Shown here: in pieces, positions 38,270 to 47,444 of the stretch | Numbering within the stretch: the first letter of the stretch is position 1 | Layout of the letters: each line of letters starts with the position of its first letter | Assembly (NCBI RefSeq): GCF_019966575.1 | Contig: NZ_JAINFK010000002.1 | Coordinates: 248,001-312,000, forward strand | Direction of reading: 5' to 3' | DNA length: 64,000 bases | DNA from: Oricola cellulosilytica | Lineage (GTDB): Bacteria; Pseudomonadota; Alphaproteobacteria; Rhizobiales; Rhizobiaceae | Notes under the pieces: model-generated | Seen by the model: the letters and a program-made list of their open reading frames with translations, nothing else | Databases searched by the model: none | What the model was told of the DNA's origin: nothing | Made by a program: the position numbers and the translations under genes

Positions 38270-38405
38270 TTTGGTCACTCCTCTCGATGGTGCGATCCGC
38301 TGGACCGCTGCTTGACCACCCGAAGGTTAGTGACGCCATCCCGAACGCAGTCTGAAGCCTGCATTCAGCAATCGTTCATGGTGGAGAGGAGTGCAAGGCC
38401 GGAAC

Positions 38406-39587
38406 TTAGCTGCCGGCGGGCGTGCTCGCGAATCTCGTTGCGTAGAGCGCTTCGTGCCCCGGGGCCACGTTCGTCCTCGACAGATCGCCATCTGCCCAGC
38501 GCAAGACCTTCGGGTCCATGACCGCCCGCCAGAGTGGTGGGATCGCGGCGAGAACGAAGCAGCCCGGATAACCGCTCGGCAGCCTCGGCAACTCCTCAAA
38601 GTCGCGCAATGCCTGATAGGGACGCATCGGGTTTGCGTGATGGTCGGAGTGCCGCTGCAGGTGAAACAGCATCAGGTTCGAGACAATATGATTGGTGTTC
38701 CAGGAGTGGCGCGGCTGGCACGGCTCGTAGCGTCCGTTTGGCCTCCTCTCGCGCTTCAGTCCGTAGTGTTCGACATAGTTTGCCTGCGTCAGTTGCAGCC
38801 AGCCGAAAACGTGGTGAATGACGAGGAACGGAACCACCGCCCATCCGAGGAAGGCTATCAGTATCGCGGCAACGGCGAGCGCGACCGCGTAGCCTTGCAG
38901 AAGATTGTTCTTCCAATGCCAGAACGAGAGCCCCTTTCTCTCAAGCCGGGTCCGCTCAAGCGCCCAACCGCGCCTAGCTGCTCCGGGAATTTCGCGCAGG
39001 GCGAAACGGTAGACGCTTTCTCCAAGCCGAGCCGAGGCCGGGTCCTCGGGCGTAGCCACCTGAGAGTGATGGCCTCGATTGTGCTCGATGCAGAAATGGC
39101 TGTAGCCGGTCAGCGCGCAGGCGAGTTTCGCGCCCCACTGATCGAGCGCGTTCGTCTTGTGGCCGAGTTCATGGCCGACTGTTAACCCGCCGCCAGAGGT
39201 GCTGCCGGCCGCCAGCGCCAGCGCCACATAGGCCAAGACCGGCAATTCCATCGTCGCGGCCACAACTGCCGATGTCACGAAACTGAACCAGAGCACCGGA
39301 ATGGAACAGAACAGCAGAACACGGTAATAGGAATCGCCTGACAGATCCTCGACGACCTCTTCGGGCGGGTTGTTGGCGTCCTCACCAAAAAGCATATCGA
39401 GGACCGGAACGGCGACGAAAAAGAACAGCAACGGAAAGGCGGCCCAGAATAGGGCGCCGGTCTGCCAGAGCAGAATCGCTGACACTCCGAGTACGGCTGG
39501 CGCGGCCACCGAGAGCCACCAGAGATAGCGCTTCGTGTCCCGGTAGCGAATCTCGTCGCCGTCGCGCGTCGTCGCGACAAAGATCAT
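38406..39587 (-). CDS. alkB: Alkane 1-monooxygenase AlkB
   Basis: Integral-membrane di-iron hydroxylase converting n-alkanes to 1-alkanols using rubredoxin electrons. All His boxes are visible: HELGHK (from H139), EHNRGHH, LQRHSDHH, plus NYVEHYG typical of AlkB. The membrane-helix pattern and 393 residues fit. No rubredoxin, rubredoxin reductase or alcohol dehydrogenase gene is adjacent. Divergent from the APC permease, convergent in direction with the curlin genes. Confidence 0.94.
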   Translation of the reverse strand: MIFVATTRDGDEIRYRDTKRYLWWLSVAAPAVLGVSAILLWQTGALFWAAFPLLFFFVAVPVLDMLFGEDANNPPEEVVEDLSGDSYYRVLLFCSIPVLWFSFVTSAVVAATMELPVLAYVALALAAGSTSGGGLTVGHELGHKTNALDQWGAKLACALTGYSHFCIEHNRGHHSQVATPEDPASARLGESVYRFALREIPGAARRGWALERTRLERKGLSFWHWKNNLLQGYAVALAVAAILIAFLGWAVVPFLVIHHVFGWLQLTQANYVEHYGLKRERRPNGRYEPCQPRHSWNTNHIVSNLMLFHLQRHSDHHANPMRPYQALRDFEELPRLPSGYPGCFVLAAIPPLWRAVMDPKVLRWADGDLSRTNVAPGHEALYATRFASTPAGS

Positions 39588-39788
39588 CGGTCATCCTCCC
39601 GTCTCATGACTATCCGCCGAATGTGGCGCGAGTCAAAGCCGCGCCCGATCGGCAAAAACCCTCTTTGCCGCGATCCTGGCAGCCGTCCTGGCGGAACAGC
39701 CGCACGGTATACCCGTTTCACCAACGGTGTGGGAGACTGCGCCAGCGGTGGAAACGCGGCTACAGGCCGGAAAATGGCAGGAGAAAAG

Positions 39789-41117
39789 ATGAACCAGCAG
39801 CTATACAAAAAGGACAGTCTCTCCCTTGCCGGAGCGGTGGCGATGGGAACGGGGGTGATGATCGGCGCGGGCATATTCGCGCTGACTGGGCAGGTTGCCG
39901 AATTCGCTGGCGCCTTGTTCCCGCTCGCATTTCTCCTTGCCGCCATCATCAGCGGGTTCAGTGCCCACTCCTATATCAAGATGTCGAACGCGTATCCGTC
40001 GGCAGGCGGAATCGCGATGTACCTGCAAAAAGCCTATGGCCGCGGCACGATGACCGGAGCTTCCGCCCTGTTGATGGCGTTTTCCATGATCATCAACGAA
40101 AGCCTCGTGGCGCGCACCTTCGGATCCTATACACTTCAACTTTTCGACAACCAGGAGAACGGAGTCCTCGTCTCTATCCTGGCGGTCGGCCTCATCGTTT
40201 TCGCCTTTCTCGTCAACATCGCCGGCAACAAGGTCATCGGCCCGCTTTCGCAAGTGACGGCGCTTCTGAAGATCGGCGGCATAGCGATTTTCGCGATCGC
40301 CACGCTTTGGGCGGCAGGGTTTTCCTTCGAAGCTGCATCGGGCGACGTGGGCAATAGCACCTCAGCCGGCGGATTTCTCGCTGCCGTGGCGCTGGCGATC
40401 CTCGCCTACAAGGGGTTTACGACCATCACGAACAGCGGCGGTGAACTCAAGAATCCGCACAGGAATGTCGGTCGTGCAATCATCATTTCACTTGCTATCT
40501 GTCTTGTGATTTATCTTCTTGTGGCATTCGCCGTCGGTTCCAATCTCAGCGTACCGGAAATCATAGCCGCGAAGAATTACTCACTTGCCGAAGCGGCCCG
40601 TCCCGCTTTTGGCCGATACGGCGCGTGGTTCACCATCGCCATTGCCATTATCGCAACGGCATCCGGCCTTATCGCAAGCATCTTCGCCGTCTCGCGAATG
40701 CTCGCCATGCTGACCGACATGGAAATCATCCCGCACCGGCACTTCGGCATGCCCGGCACGATCCAGAAGCACACTTTGGTTTACACGGTCGTCGCGGCCG
40801 CGCTTCTTGCCGCTTTCTTCGACTTGACCCGCATCGCTTCGCTAGGCGCTATTTTCTATCTCGTCATGGATATCGCTATTCACTGGGGAGTGTTCAAACA
40901 CCTGAGAAAGGAGATCGGTGCGAACCCCGCGATTCTCGTTAGCGCCATCGTTCTCGACGTGATCGTGCTAGGCGCGTTCGTCGTGATCAAGGCAACCGCC
41001 GATCCCCTTATCATCTGGGTCGGTTTTGGCGGAATCGCGTTGGTCTTCGGCTTCGAACACTTCTTCCTCCGCAGCCGGAGGGAACAGGCAGACGAAGCGC
41101 CGGAGCACTCGATGTAG
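39789..41117 (+). CDS. APC family permease
   Basis: Twelve-helix amino acid/polyamine/organocation permease of 442 residues. The N-terminal GAVAMGTGVMIGAGIFALTG contains the GAGIF substrate-binding loop, and AYKGFTTITNSGGELKNPHRN is the usual second signature. Substrate unknown. ATG 39789 follows an AGGAG site (CAGGAGAAAAG). It is divergent from alkB and convergent with the CDF gene; no shared metabolic partner is visible. Confidence 0.9.
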   Translation: MNQQLYKKDSLSLAGAVAMGTGVMIGAGIFALTGQVAEFAGALFPLAFLLAAIISGFSAHSYIKMSNAYPSAGGIAMYLQKAYGRGTMTGASALLMAFSMIINESLVARTFGSYTLQLFDNQENGVLVSILAVGLIVFAFLVNIAGNKVIGPLSQVTALLKIGGIAIFAIATLWAAGFSFEAASGDVGNSTSAGGFLAAVALAILAYKGFTTITNSGGELKNPHRNVGRAIIISLAICLVIYLLVAFAVGSNLSVPEIIAAKNYSLAEAARPAFGRYGAWFTIAIAIIATASGLIASIFAVSRMLAMLTDMEIIPHRHFGMPGTIQKHTLVYTVVAAALLAAFFDLTRIASLGAIFYLVMDIAIHWGVFKHLRKEIGANPAILVSAIVLDVIVLGAFVVIKATADPLIIWVGFGGIALVFGFEHFFLRSRREQADEAPEHSM

Positions 41118-41134
41118 CCGACGCCAGCGCCGCT

Positions 41135-42076
41135 CTAGTGGCCGGGTTTGTGGCTCGGCCTCGCGCCCGCTTGGTGCCCGATAATCTCCGGATGATTGCA
41201 GGCATGGCGGCTGCATTCGAGTTGTAGGGTGGAGTGCGCGATCGCGAACTTGTCGCGCAGAGCGGCCTTCACGACGTCCTTGATGGCGTCAGCCTCGCCC
41301 CATTTCCCCGCTTCGATGACCAGATGCGCGTCCAGCGCATTTTCATGTTCCTGCATCTGCCATAGATGGACGTGGTGGACGGCGTTGATCCCATCGATTG
41401 CACCCATGGCGGCGATTACCTGTCTGGTGTTGATGTCGGGCGGACTGCCGAGCATGAGAATGCGGATCACTGGACCGATCTCCTTGAACGACTGCCAAAG
41501 TATGTAGCCGGCGATGAGCAGCGTCACGAGGGGATCGATGAGGCGCCAGTCATAGAGCAAAATCAGCGTGCCGGCGAAAATCACGGCGATCGAGCCCAGC
41601 GCATCGGCGACGTTGTGCAGAAAGGCGGCACGGATATTCATGCTCTGCTTGGAAAGAGTGTAGGTCAACGCCGCCGTCGCAGCGTCGACGACCAGCGCGA
41701 TCGACGCGATTACCACGACCAGCCAGCCATCGACGCTTTGCGGGTCGAAAAAGCGGAAAATCGCCTCGTAGACGAGATACAGGCCGATCACGATCAGCGT
41801 GGTGTAATTGACGAGCGCCGCGACGATTTCTGCGCGGGCGTAGCCGAAGGTCATTGCCGCATCGGCGGGCCGCCGGGCGATCTTCCTAGCAAAAAACGCA
41901 ATGATCAGCGACAAGGCGTCGGACAAATTGTGGATGGCGTCGGCAATCAGCGCCAGGCTTCCGGACAGGATTCCCCCGATGACTTGGGCGACCGTCAGTC
42001 CGAGATTGACGATCACCGCCCAGAAAACGCGGGCGTCGCCGGCGTCCGGATCGACGTGATTATGATTGTGCCCCAC
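41135..42076 (-). CDS. Cation diffusion facilitator (CzcD/ZitB type)
   Basis: Proton-coupled exporter of divalent metals, 313 residues, six membrane helices. The metal-binding motifs are DAIHNLSDA in helix 2 and HNVADALGS in helix 5 (H-x3-D pairs). A His-rich N-terminus (MGHNHNH) and a C-terminal His-containing tail (SRHACNHPEI) may sense or deliver metal. Zinc is most likely, but unproven. Confidence 0.92.
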   Translation of the reverse strand: MGHNHNHVDPDAGDARVFWAVIVNLGLTVAQVIGGILSGSLALIADAIHNLSDALSLIIAFFARKIARRPADAAMTFGYARAEIVAALVNYTTLIVIGLYLVYEAIFRFFDPQSVDGWLVVVIASIALVVDAATAALTYTLSKQSMNIRAAFLHNVADALGSIAVIFAGTLILLYDWRLIDPLVTLLIAGYILWQSFKEIGPVIRILMLGSPPDINTRQVIAAMGAIDGINAVHHVHLWQMQEHENALDAHLVIEAGKWGEADAIKDVVKAALRDKFAIAHSTLQLECSRHACNHPEIIGHQAGARPSHKPGH

Positions 42077-42194
42077 GGCGCGCTCCCTGTTTTCCGGCGA
42101 ACTCAGCCGGGCGGGCTGCAGGTTTAACCGGTCAGATCGTGGACATCACATGGGTGGAGAACGGAAATATGGCAACCCGGCTGATCGCCGCAGC

Positions 42195-42578
42195 TCATCC
42201 CAGGCCCCATTCCACGCCTGTCACCTGCAGGAGCGTCGACATCGCAAAGAACGACACCGAGAAAACGAAGGCGTTGCGGGCGTAATGCGTGTGCACTTCT
42301 TGCATCATCGTGCGAAAGGCGCGCTTGGCGTGGTCGTTGCGGGGCCGCTCGTTTTCCGCCAGGAGCATCCAGACTTCGGTGCGTTTCGGTTCCCGCCGTT
42401 CGGCGGTGAAGGCGAACCACAGAAGAATGGCCGCCATCACGAGCGTCAATATGGCGCCGGCCTGCAATGCCAGGGCGAAATCGAACGCAAACGAGATCAT
42501 GACAAGGCTGATTGCGAGGCCGCCGAAGAATACGGCTCGCCCCACGCAGAGCATCGCCAGTTGCCGGGTCTTTTCCAT
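42195..42578 (-). CDS. Hypothetical membrane protein
   Basis: Protein of 127 residues with two N-terminal membrane helices (VFFGGLAISLVMISFAFDFALAL, AGAILTLVMAAILLWFAFTA) and a third near the C-terminus (FVFSVSFFAMSTLLQVTG), separated by a basic soluble loop. No family recognised. Single gene between the CDF gene and the thioesterase; a TATAAT-like stretch near 42611 on the opposite strand may be chance. Confidence 0.7.
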   Translation of the reverse strand: MEKTRQLAMLCVGRAVFFGGLAISLVMISFAFDFALALQAGAILTLVMAAILLWFAFTAERREPKRTEVWMLLAENERPRNDHAKRAFRTMMQEVHTHYARNAFVFSVSFFAMSTLLQVTGVEWGLG

Positions 42579-42689
42579 GGGTGGCCTCAGCGCACAGACC
42601 GCTACTTTCGTATAATGTAGGCTAAAGCGTGAGGGGGCAATCGGTTCCGCCTCTTAAGCGGGCGGCGCACGCATTTGTGATCGGCTGCT

Positions 42690-43124
42690 TCAGGCGCCGG
42701 GCTCCGGGCCGGTCAGATAAGGCGTCGCCTTGAGCCGTATATCGTCCGGTATGACGGTCGCCCGGCGTGCTTCAAGATCGAGAAGAACGCAGCGAAAAAT
42801 CGCCTCGAACGCCACGATGTTCGGCTCCATGCGGTAGAGCTGGTGCCGGAATGTCATCGACTTGTTGCCGATCTTCTCGATGCCGGATCTCATCACGATC
42901 ACCTCACCGGCCATGACTTCCGATTTGAAGTCGCTCTCGGCGCGGACCACCGCGAAAGAGAGACGCCGCCCGCCGACGATCTCGCTCAGCCCCAGCCCCA
43001 GATCGGTCTGGAGCGAAAACACGGCGTCGCTGCAGGCGGCAAAATAGCGGGCGACATTCATGTGCCCGAGAATGTCGCATTCCGAAGGATCGACCGCCTT
43101 TCTCAAGGTCTCCGTCAACGGCAT
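42690..43124 (-). CDS. Acyl-CoA thioesterase (hotdog, 4HBT-like)
   Basis: Protein of 144 residues with a hotdog fold pattern: SECDILGHMNVARYF contains the catalytic Asp/HMN turn, and the later strands carry the MAGEVIVMRSGIEKIG segment. Resembles 4-hydroxybenzoyl-CoA-type thioesterases; substrate unknown. It is 11 bases downstream of the nadC stop on the same strand and so could be part of the nadABC transcript. Confidence 0.85.
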   Translation of the reverse strand: MPLTETLRKAVDPSECDILGHMNVARYFAACSDAVFSLQTDLGLGLSEIVGGRRLSFAVVRAESDFKSEVMAGEVIVMRSGIEKIGNKSMTFRHQLYRMEPNIVAFEAIFRCVLLDLEARRATVIPDDIRLKATPYLTGPEPGA

Positions 43125-43135
43125 CTCTTCCTCCC

Positions 43136-44011
43136 CTACTGCATCCGGATATCCAGCCCGATATCGAGCGTCGGGGCGGCCATGGTGATCTTCGAGGTGG
43201 AGATGTAGTCCACGCCGGTTTCGGCGATCGCGCGTATGGTATCAAGCGCGACATTGCCGGATGCTTCCAGCTTGACGCGCCCTTCATTGTCGCTCGCGTT
43301 GATCGCGACCGCCTCTCGGAGTTCGTCATTCGTCATGTTGTCGAGCAGGATGGCGTCGGGTGCGGCCGTCAGCGCCTCGCGCATCTGGTCGAGCGTGTCG
43401 ACCTCGACTTCCAAATTCACGAGATGACCGACATATGCACGCGCCGCCTCGATTGCCTTGGCGACCCCTCCGGAAACCGCGATGTGATTGTCCTTGATCA
43501 GGATCGCATCGTCGAGACCGTACCGGTGGTTGGAGCCGCCGCCGCAACGAACCGCGTATTTCTCGAAGGCGCGATGCCCGGGAATGGTCTTGCGCGTGCA
43601 CGTCACCCTAGCATTCGTGTGGGCGATTTCCGACGCGAAGCGCGCGGTGTAGCTGGCAATCCCGCTCATATGCATCAGGTAGTTCAGGGCGACACGCTCC
43701 GCCGACAGGATGGCGCGCGCATTGCCCGAAACCTCGACGATCAGGGTCCCGGCCCCTACATGCGCGCCGTCGGCGACCTGTGCCTCGAATCGCAGTGACG
43801 GATCGAGCAACCGGAAGGCGCTCGCGGCGAGCGGCAGCCCGGCGATGACACCCGCCTCCCGAACCGAAAGCACCGCCGAGGCTGTGGCATCCGGGCCGAT
43901 CGTTGCGTTGGTGGTAATGTCCCCGGCCCTGCCGAGATCCTCCAGCAGCGCCGCGCGAACGGCATCCTCGACCATGAGCAGCGGCAATTCGGGCAGCCTT
44001 GCTGGTGTCAT
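43136..44011 (-). CDS. nadC: Nicotinate-nucleotide pyrophosphorylase (carboxylating)
   Basis: Quinolinate phosphoribosyltransferase, 291 residues, giving nicotinate mononucleotide in de novo NAD synthesis. RKTIPGHRAFEKYAVRCGGG, the LIKDNHIA substrate loop and VEVDTLDQMREAL are family signatures, as is the GVDYISTSKITM end. Preceded three bases earlier by nadB in the nadA-nadB-nadC operon. Confidence 0.95.
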   Translation of the reverse strand: MTPARLPELPLLMVEDAVRAALLEDLGRAGDITTNATIGPDATASAVLSVREAGVIAGLPLAASAFRLLDPSLRFEAQVADGAHVGAGTLIVEVSGNARAILSAERVALNYLMHMSGIASYTARFASEIAHTNARVTCTRKTIPGHRAFEKYAVRCGGGSNHRYGLDDAILIKDNHIAVSGGVAKAIEAARAYVGHLVNLEVEVDTLDQMREALTAAPDAILLDNMTNDELREAVAINASDNEGRVKLEASGNVALDTIRAIAETGVDYISTSKITMAAPTLDIGLDIRMQ

Positions 44012-44014
44012 TCT

Positions 44015-45565
44015 TCACGCCTCCACGAAATCGGGAATGACGGCTTCGGCCTGATCGAGCGTCACGAGCGTGCGCCGCTTCCAGGCGTCGTCCGGTTCGG
44101 GGAAATCGGTGCGGAAATGGCCGCCGCGGCTTTCCTCCCGGTTGAGCGCCGAAACGGCGATCAGCTTCGCCGTCACCAGCACATTGCGAAAGCGTTCGGT
44201 CTCCGCCCCCTCCTCGAGTTCGAGGATCGTGCGCAGCGCTTCGCGCATTCCGCCGGCATTTCGCAGCACGCCAAGGTTGGCGCTCATCGTCCCGCGCAGC
44301 CGCTTCATTTGCGCACTGTCGTCCGGGGCTTCGAGGTCGGCGCTCCCGATCGAACCTTCCTGCCACCCGACCGGCGCATCGGCGGCGTCATCGCGCAACG
44401 CTTCAGCCACGCGGGCCGAAAACACCACCGCCTCCAGCAGCGAATTCGACGCCAGCCGGTTTGCGCCATGCGCACCGGTCGACGTCACCTCGCCGCAGGC
44501 CCACAGTCCGGGCAGCGATGTCCTTCCGTGCTGGTCGGTCCAGATGCCGCCCATGAAGTAGTGCGCCGCCGGGATCACCGGGATCGGTTCGGACACGGGA
44601 TCGATGCCCGCATCCCTGCAATAGCCATACACGGTGGGAAATTCGTCCGGAAACGCCGTTCCCACGGCCTCGGTGCAATCCAGAAACGCGCCGCGTCCCA
44701 CCTGCACCTCGGCGAATATCCCGCGCGCCACGACATCGCGCGGCGCGAGCTCGGCATCAGGATGCAGCGGCACCATGAACCTTTCCCCGGCGGTGTTGAC
44801 CAGCGTCGCGCCATGGCCGCGCAGCGCTTCGGTCGCCAGCGGCGCGGGGTCCTTGCCGACGTCGATCGCGGTCGGATGAAACTGCACGAACTCCATGTCG
44901 GCCATCCGTGCGCCCGCGCGCGCCGCCATGCCGATGCCGCCGCCGCGCGCCTCCGCCGGGTTCGTCGTCACCTCGTAAAGATGGCCGATCCCGCCCGCGG
45001 CGATGACCACGCCGGAGCCCCGGATCGCAATCATGGCATCGCCGCCCGCTGCATGGTTGCGCGCGCGAACACCCGTCACCCGGCCGTTTTCGACGATCAG
45101 TTGCTCGGCGACATGACCTTCGAGCACGCGGATCGAGGGCGTCTTGCGCACCGCATCCACCAGCGCCTGCATGATTGCCCGACCAGCCATGTCGCCGCGT
45201 ACCCGCACGATCCGGCTTTCCGAATGCGCGGCCTCGCGGCTCACCTGCAGCCGGCCCTCCAGATCGCGGTCGAAGGGCACGCCGAATTCGAGCAGATCGT
45301 GCACCCTGTCCGATGCTTCCGCCGCCATCAGACGGGCCACCGCCTCGTCGACGATGCCGTCACCGGCGATGATGGTATCGGCGACATGCTTGCCGATCGT
45401 GTCGCCCTCGCCGACCGCCGCGGCGATGCCGGCCTGCGCCCACGCAGACGATGCACCCTGCCCGATCGGCGCCGCGGCGATCACCGTCACCGCCTTCGGG
45501 GCAAGCTTCAACGCGCAGAAGAGACCGGCCAGCCCGCCGCCAATGATGAGTATGGGGTTGGTCAA
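44015..45565 (-). CDS. nadB: L-aspartate oxidase
   Basis: FAD enzyme oxidising aspartate to iminoaspartate, first step of NAD synthesis. The dinucleotide-binding [13 protein letters not shown] is at residues 6-18, with [34 protein letters not shown] and [15 protein letters not shown] following. Only TTG 45565 fits as start: it overlaps the nadA TGA (TTGA) and places the FAD motif at the N-terminus as in other NadB proteins. About 516 residues. Confidence 0.94.
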   Translation of the reverse strand: MTNPILIIGGGLAGLFCALKLAPKAVTVIAAAPIGQGASSAWAQAGIAAAVGEGDTIGKHVADTIIAGDGIVDEAVARLMAAEASDRVHDLLEFGVPFDRDLEGRLQVSREAAHSESRIVRVRGDMAGRAIMQALVDAVRKTPSIRVLEGHVAEQLIVENGRVTGVRARNHAAGGDAMIAIRGSGVVIAAGGIGHLYEVTTNPAEARGGGIGMAARAGARMADMEFVQFHPTAIDVGKDPAPLATEALRGHGATLVNTAGERFMVPLHPDAELAPRDVVARGIFAEVQVGRGAFLDCTEAVGTAFPDEFPTVYGYCRDAGIDPVSEPIPVIPAAHYFMGGIWTDQHGRTSLPGLWACGEVTSTGAHGANRLASNSLLEAVVFSARVAEALRDDAADAPVGWQEGSIGSADLEAPDDSAQMKRLRGTMSANLGVLRNAGGMREALRTILELEEGAETERFRNVLVTAKLIAVSALNREESRGGHFRTDFPEPDDAWKRRTLVTLDQAEAVIPDFVEA

Positions 45566-46641
45566 TGCTTCAAGTTCACCATCCGCTCGACGGCCAGCCG
45601 GGCGCGGTCGGCAATCGCGGGATCGACAAGCACCTCCTCCTTCATCTCGCACAATGAATCGAGGATCTTCGGAAGCGTGATGCGCTTCATGTGCGGGCAC
45701 AAATTGCACGGCTTGACGAATTGCACGCCCGGCACCTCGCTTTCGATGTTCGAGGCCATCGAGCATTCGGTGACCAGGAGCACCTTGGGCGGCCTGCGGT
45801 CGCGCACATAGTTGATCATTCCCGACGTTGAGCCGGCATAGTCAGCGATCTCGACCACCTCGCGCGGACATTCCGGATGCGCGATGATCTCGATCTCCGG
45901 GTCGGCTTCCTTGTAGGCGAGCAGTTCCTCTGCCGTGAACCGCTCATGCACCTCGCAATGGCCCTTCCAGGTGAGGATCTTTACATCGGTCTGCGCGGCG
46001 ACGTTCATCGCCAGATATTCGTCGGGAATGCACAGCACCGTATCGGCCCCGAAGGATTCGACCACCTGCACGGCATTCGACGAGGTGCAGCAGATGTCGG
46101 TTTCCGCCTTCACGTCCGCCGAGGTGTTCACGTAGGTCACCACGGGAACTCCGGGATAGCGCTCTCGCAACAGCCGCACGTCCGCGCCGGTGATCGATTC
46201 CGACAGCGAACATCCGGCCTTCATGTCCGGAATGAGGATGGTCTTCTCCGGATTGAGCAGCTTCGATGTCTCGGCCATGAAATGCACGCCGCACTGGATG
46301 ATGATCTCGGCGTCGACCTTGGTCGCTTCCTTGGCAAGCTGCAGCGAGTCGCCAACAATGTCGGCAACACAGTGGAAGATGTCCGGCGTCTGGTAGTTGT
46401 GCGCCAGGATGACCGCGTTGCGTTCCTTCTTCAGCCGGTTGATCGCCGCAATGTAGGGCGCGTAAACCGGCCACTCGATCTCCGGGATGTGATGGCGCAC
46501 GCGCTCGTAAAGCTGCGCGGTTTCGGCCGCGATCTCAGGTGTCCACTCCAGGGGCGGCCGCTGGACGACGCCAAAACGCTCGGCCGCCGTCGGTGCGCCA
46601 GCCTTTTGCCCCGCGTGAACTTGTCCGCCAGACTGAGTCAT
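45562..46641 (-). CDS. nadA: Quinolinate synthase
   Basis: [4Fe-4S] enzyme condensing iminoaspartate with dihydroxyacetone phosphate. The 359 residues include [27 protein letters not shown] with an iron-ligand cysteine, [22 protein letters not shown] and a C-terminal [13 protein letters not shown] with the last cluster cysteine. First gene of the nad operon; its stop overlaps the nadB start. The upstream 200 bases hold no obvious regulator site. Confidence 0.95.
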   Translation of the reverse strand: MTQSGGQVHAGQKAGAPTAAERFGVVQRPPLEWTPEIAAETAQLYERVRHHIPEIEWPVYAPYIAAINRLKKERNAVILAHNYQTPDIFHCVADIVGDSLQLAKEATKVDAEIIIQCGVHFMAETSKLLNPEKTILIPDMKAGCSLSESITGADVRLLRERYPGVPVVTYVNTSADVKAETDICCTSSNAVQVVESFGADTVLCIPDEYLAMNVAAQTDVKILTWKGHCEVHERFTAEELLAYKEADPEIEIIAHPECPREVVEIADYAGSTSGMINYVRDRRPPKVLLVTECSMASNIESEVPGVQFVKPCNLCPHMKRITLPKILDSLCEMKEEVLVDPAIADRARLAVERMVNLKH

Positions 46642-46850
46642 TACCGTGATCCTCGTTTGCCTGTTCGTGCCGATGCCAGCTTGCCCGGCGTCGACCTGCC
46701 TCCTTTTGGCAGATAGTGAAAGCGTCTTTCAATCCCGATGGAACGAATCGACGATTTGCTGGGTTTTGGTTTTTCGCGGGGCAAGCCGGGGGCGCTTTTC
46801 ATTATCTGCAATCTGGCTATAAATTTGCGCCCATGCATCCGGAACATTCT

Positions 46851-47444
46851 ATGACTTCGTTCTCGTCCGCGGTCGAGGCGTCGATCCGCGGCTCATCAGC
46901 ACGCACCTTGCTGAAGGCGACGACGCGGGACTTGCACGAACGGGTCGATGCCCGATTTTCGATGAGCGGCGACAGCACTCGCGATGGATACCGCAACATG
47001 CTGCTGGCGCATGCGCGAATCCTGCCGCCGCTGGAGGAAAAGCTGGCGCGGAGCCTCCACGTCCGCAGCATTCCGCATATGGATAGCAGGTGGCGTTCCA
47101 GCCATCTTCGCGAGGATTTGCGGGCACTAAATTGCGAAGTCCCGACGCCGATGAATATGTCTTTTGATGATGCGGCCCCGAGCGTCGCCGGGATAATGTA
47201 TGTCCTTGAAGGATCTAGAATCGGCTCGGGTTTTCTCTTGAAGCAGGTCTTGCGTAACACACAGGAGATGCCGGTGGCGTTTCTTTCCCATGGCCGGGAA
47301 CAAAAGCTTTGGCCGAGCTTCGTCGCGTGGCTCGACGCTGAACCATGGACGGAAGACGATCGATTGCGGATGCGCGAGAGCGCGCGCTCGATTTTTTCGG
47401 CCTATCTTGAAGCCGCGGAACGAACGTCCACGGAGAACCAATGA
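46851..47444 (+). CDS. bphO: Biliverdin-producing heme oxygenase (BphO)
   Basis: Cleaves heme to biliverdin, the chromophore of the phytochrome encoded next. The 197 residues have LLKATTRDLHERVDARF with the proximal histidine, and GIMYVLEGSRIGSGFLLKQVL, typical of bacterial HugZ-unlike, BphO-type heme oxygenases. ATG 46851 has GGAA upstream; ATG 46833 is possible. The stop overlaps the bphP start (ATGA at 47441), giving strict coupling. Confidence 0.9.
   Translation: MTSFSSAVEASIRGSSARTLLKATTRDLHERVDARFSMSGDSTRDGYRNMLLAHARILPPLEEKLARSLHVRSIPHMDSRWRSSHLREDLRALNCEVPTPMNMSFDDAAPSVAGIMYVLEGSRIGSGFLLKQVLRNTQEMPVAFLSHGREQKLWPSFVAWLDAEPWTEDDRLRMRESARSIFSAYLEAAERTSTENQ

Noticed and set aside
39606-39788. 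In-frame N-terminal extension of the APC permease
   Set aside because: Basic, Pro/Gly-rich translation unlike any permease; the ribosome site favours ATG 39789.
42600-42690. TATAAT-like sequence near 42611 as a promoter
   Set aside because: No -35 at a suitable distance and no gene starting on that strand.
44117-45811. Long open frame antisense to nadB (564 codons)
   Set aside because: Low-complexity Arg/His composition and no motif; nadB on the other strand is complete.
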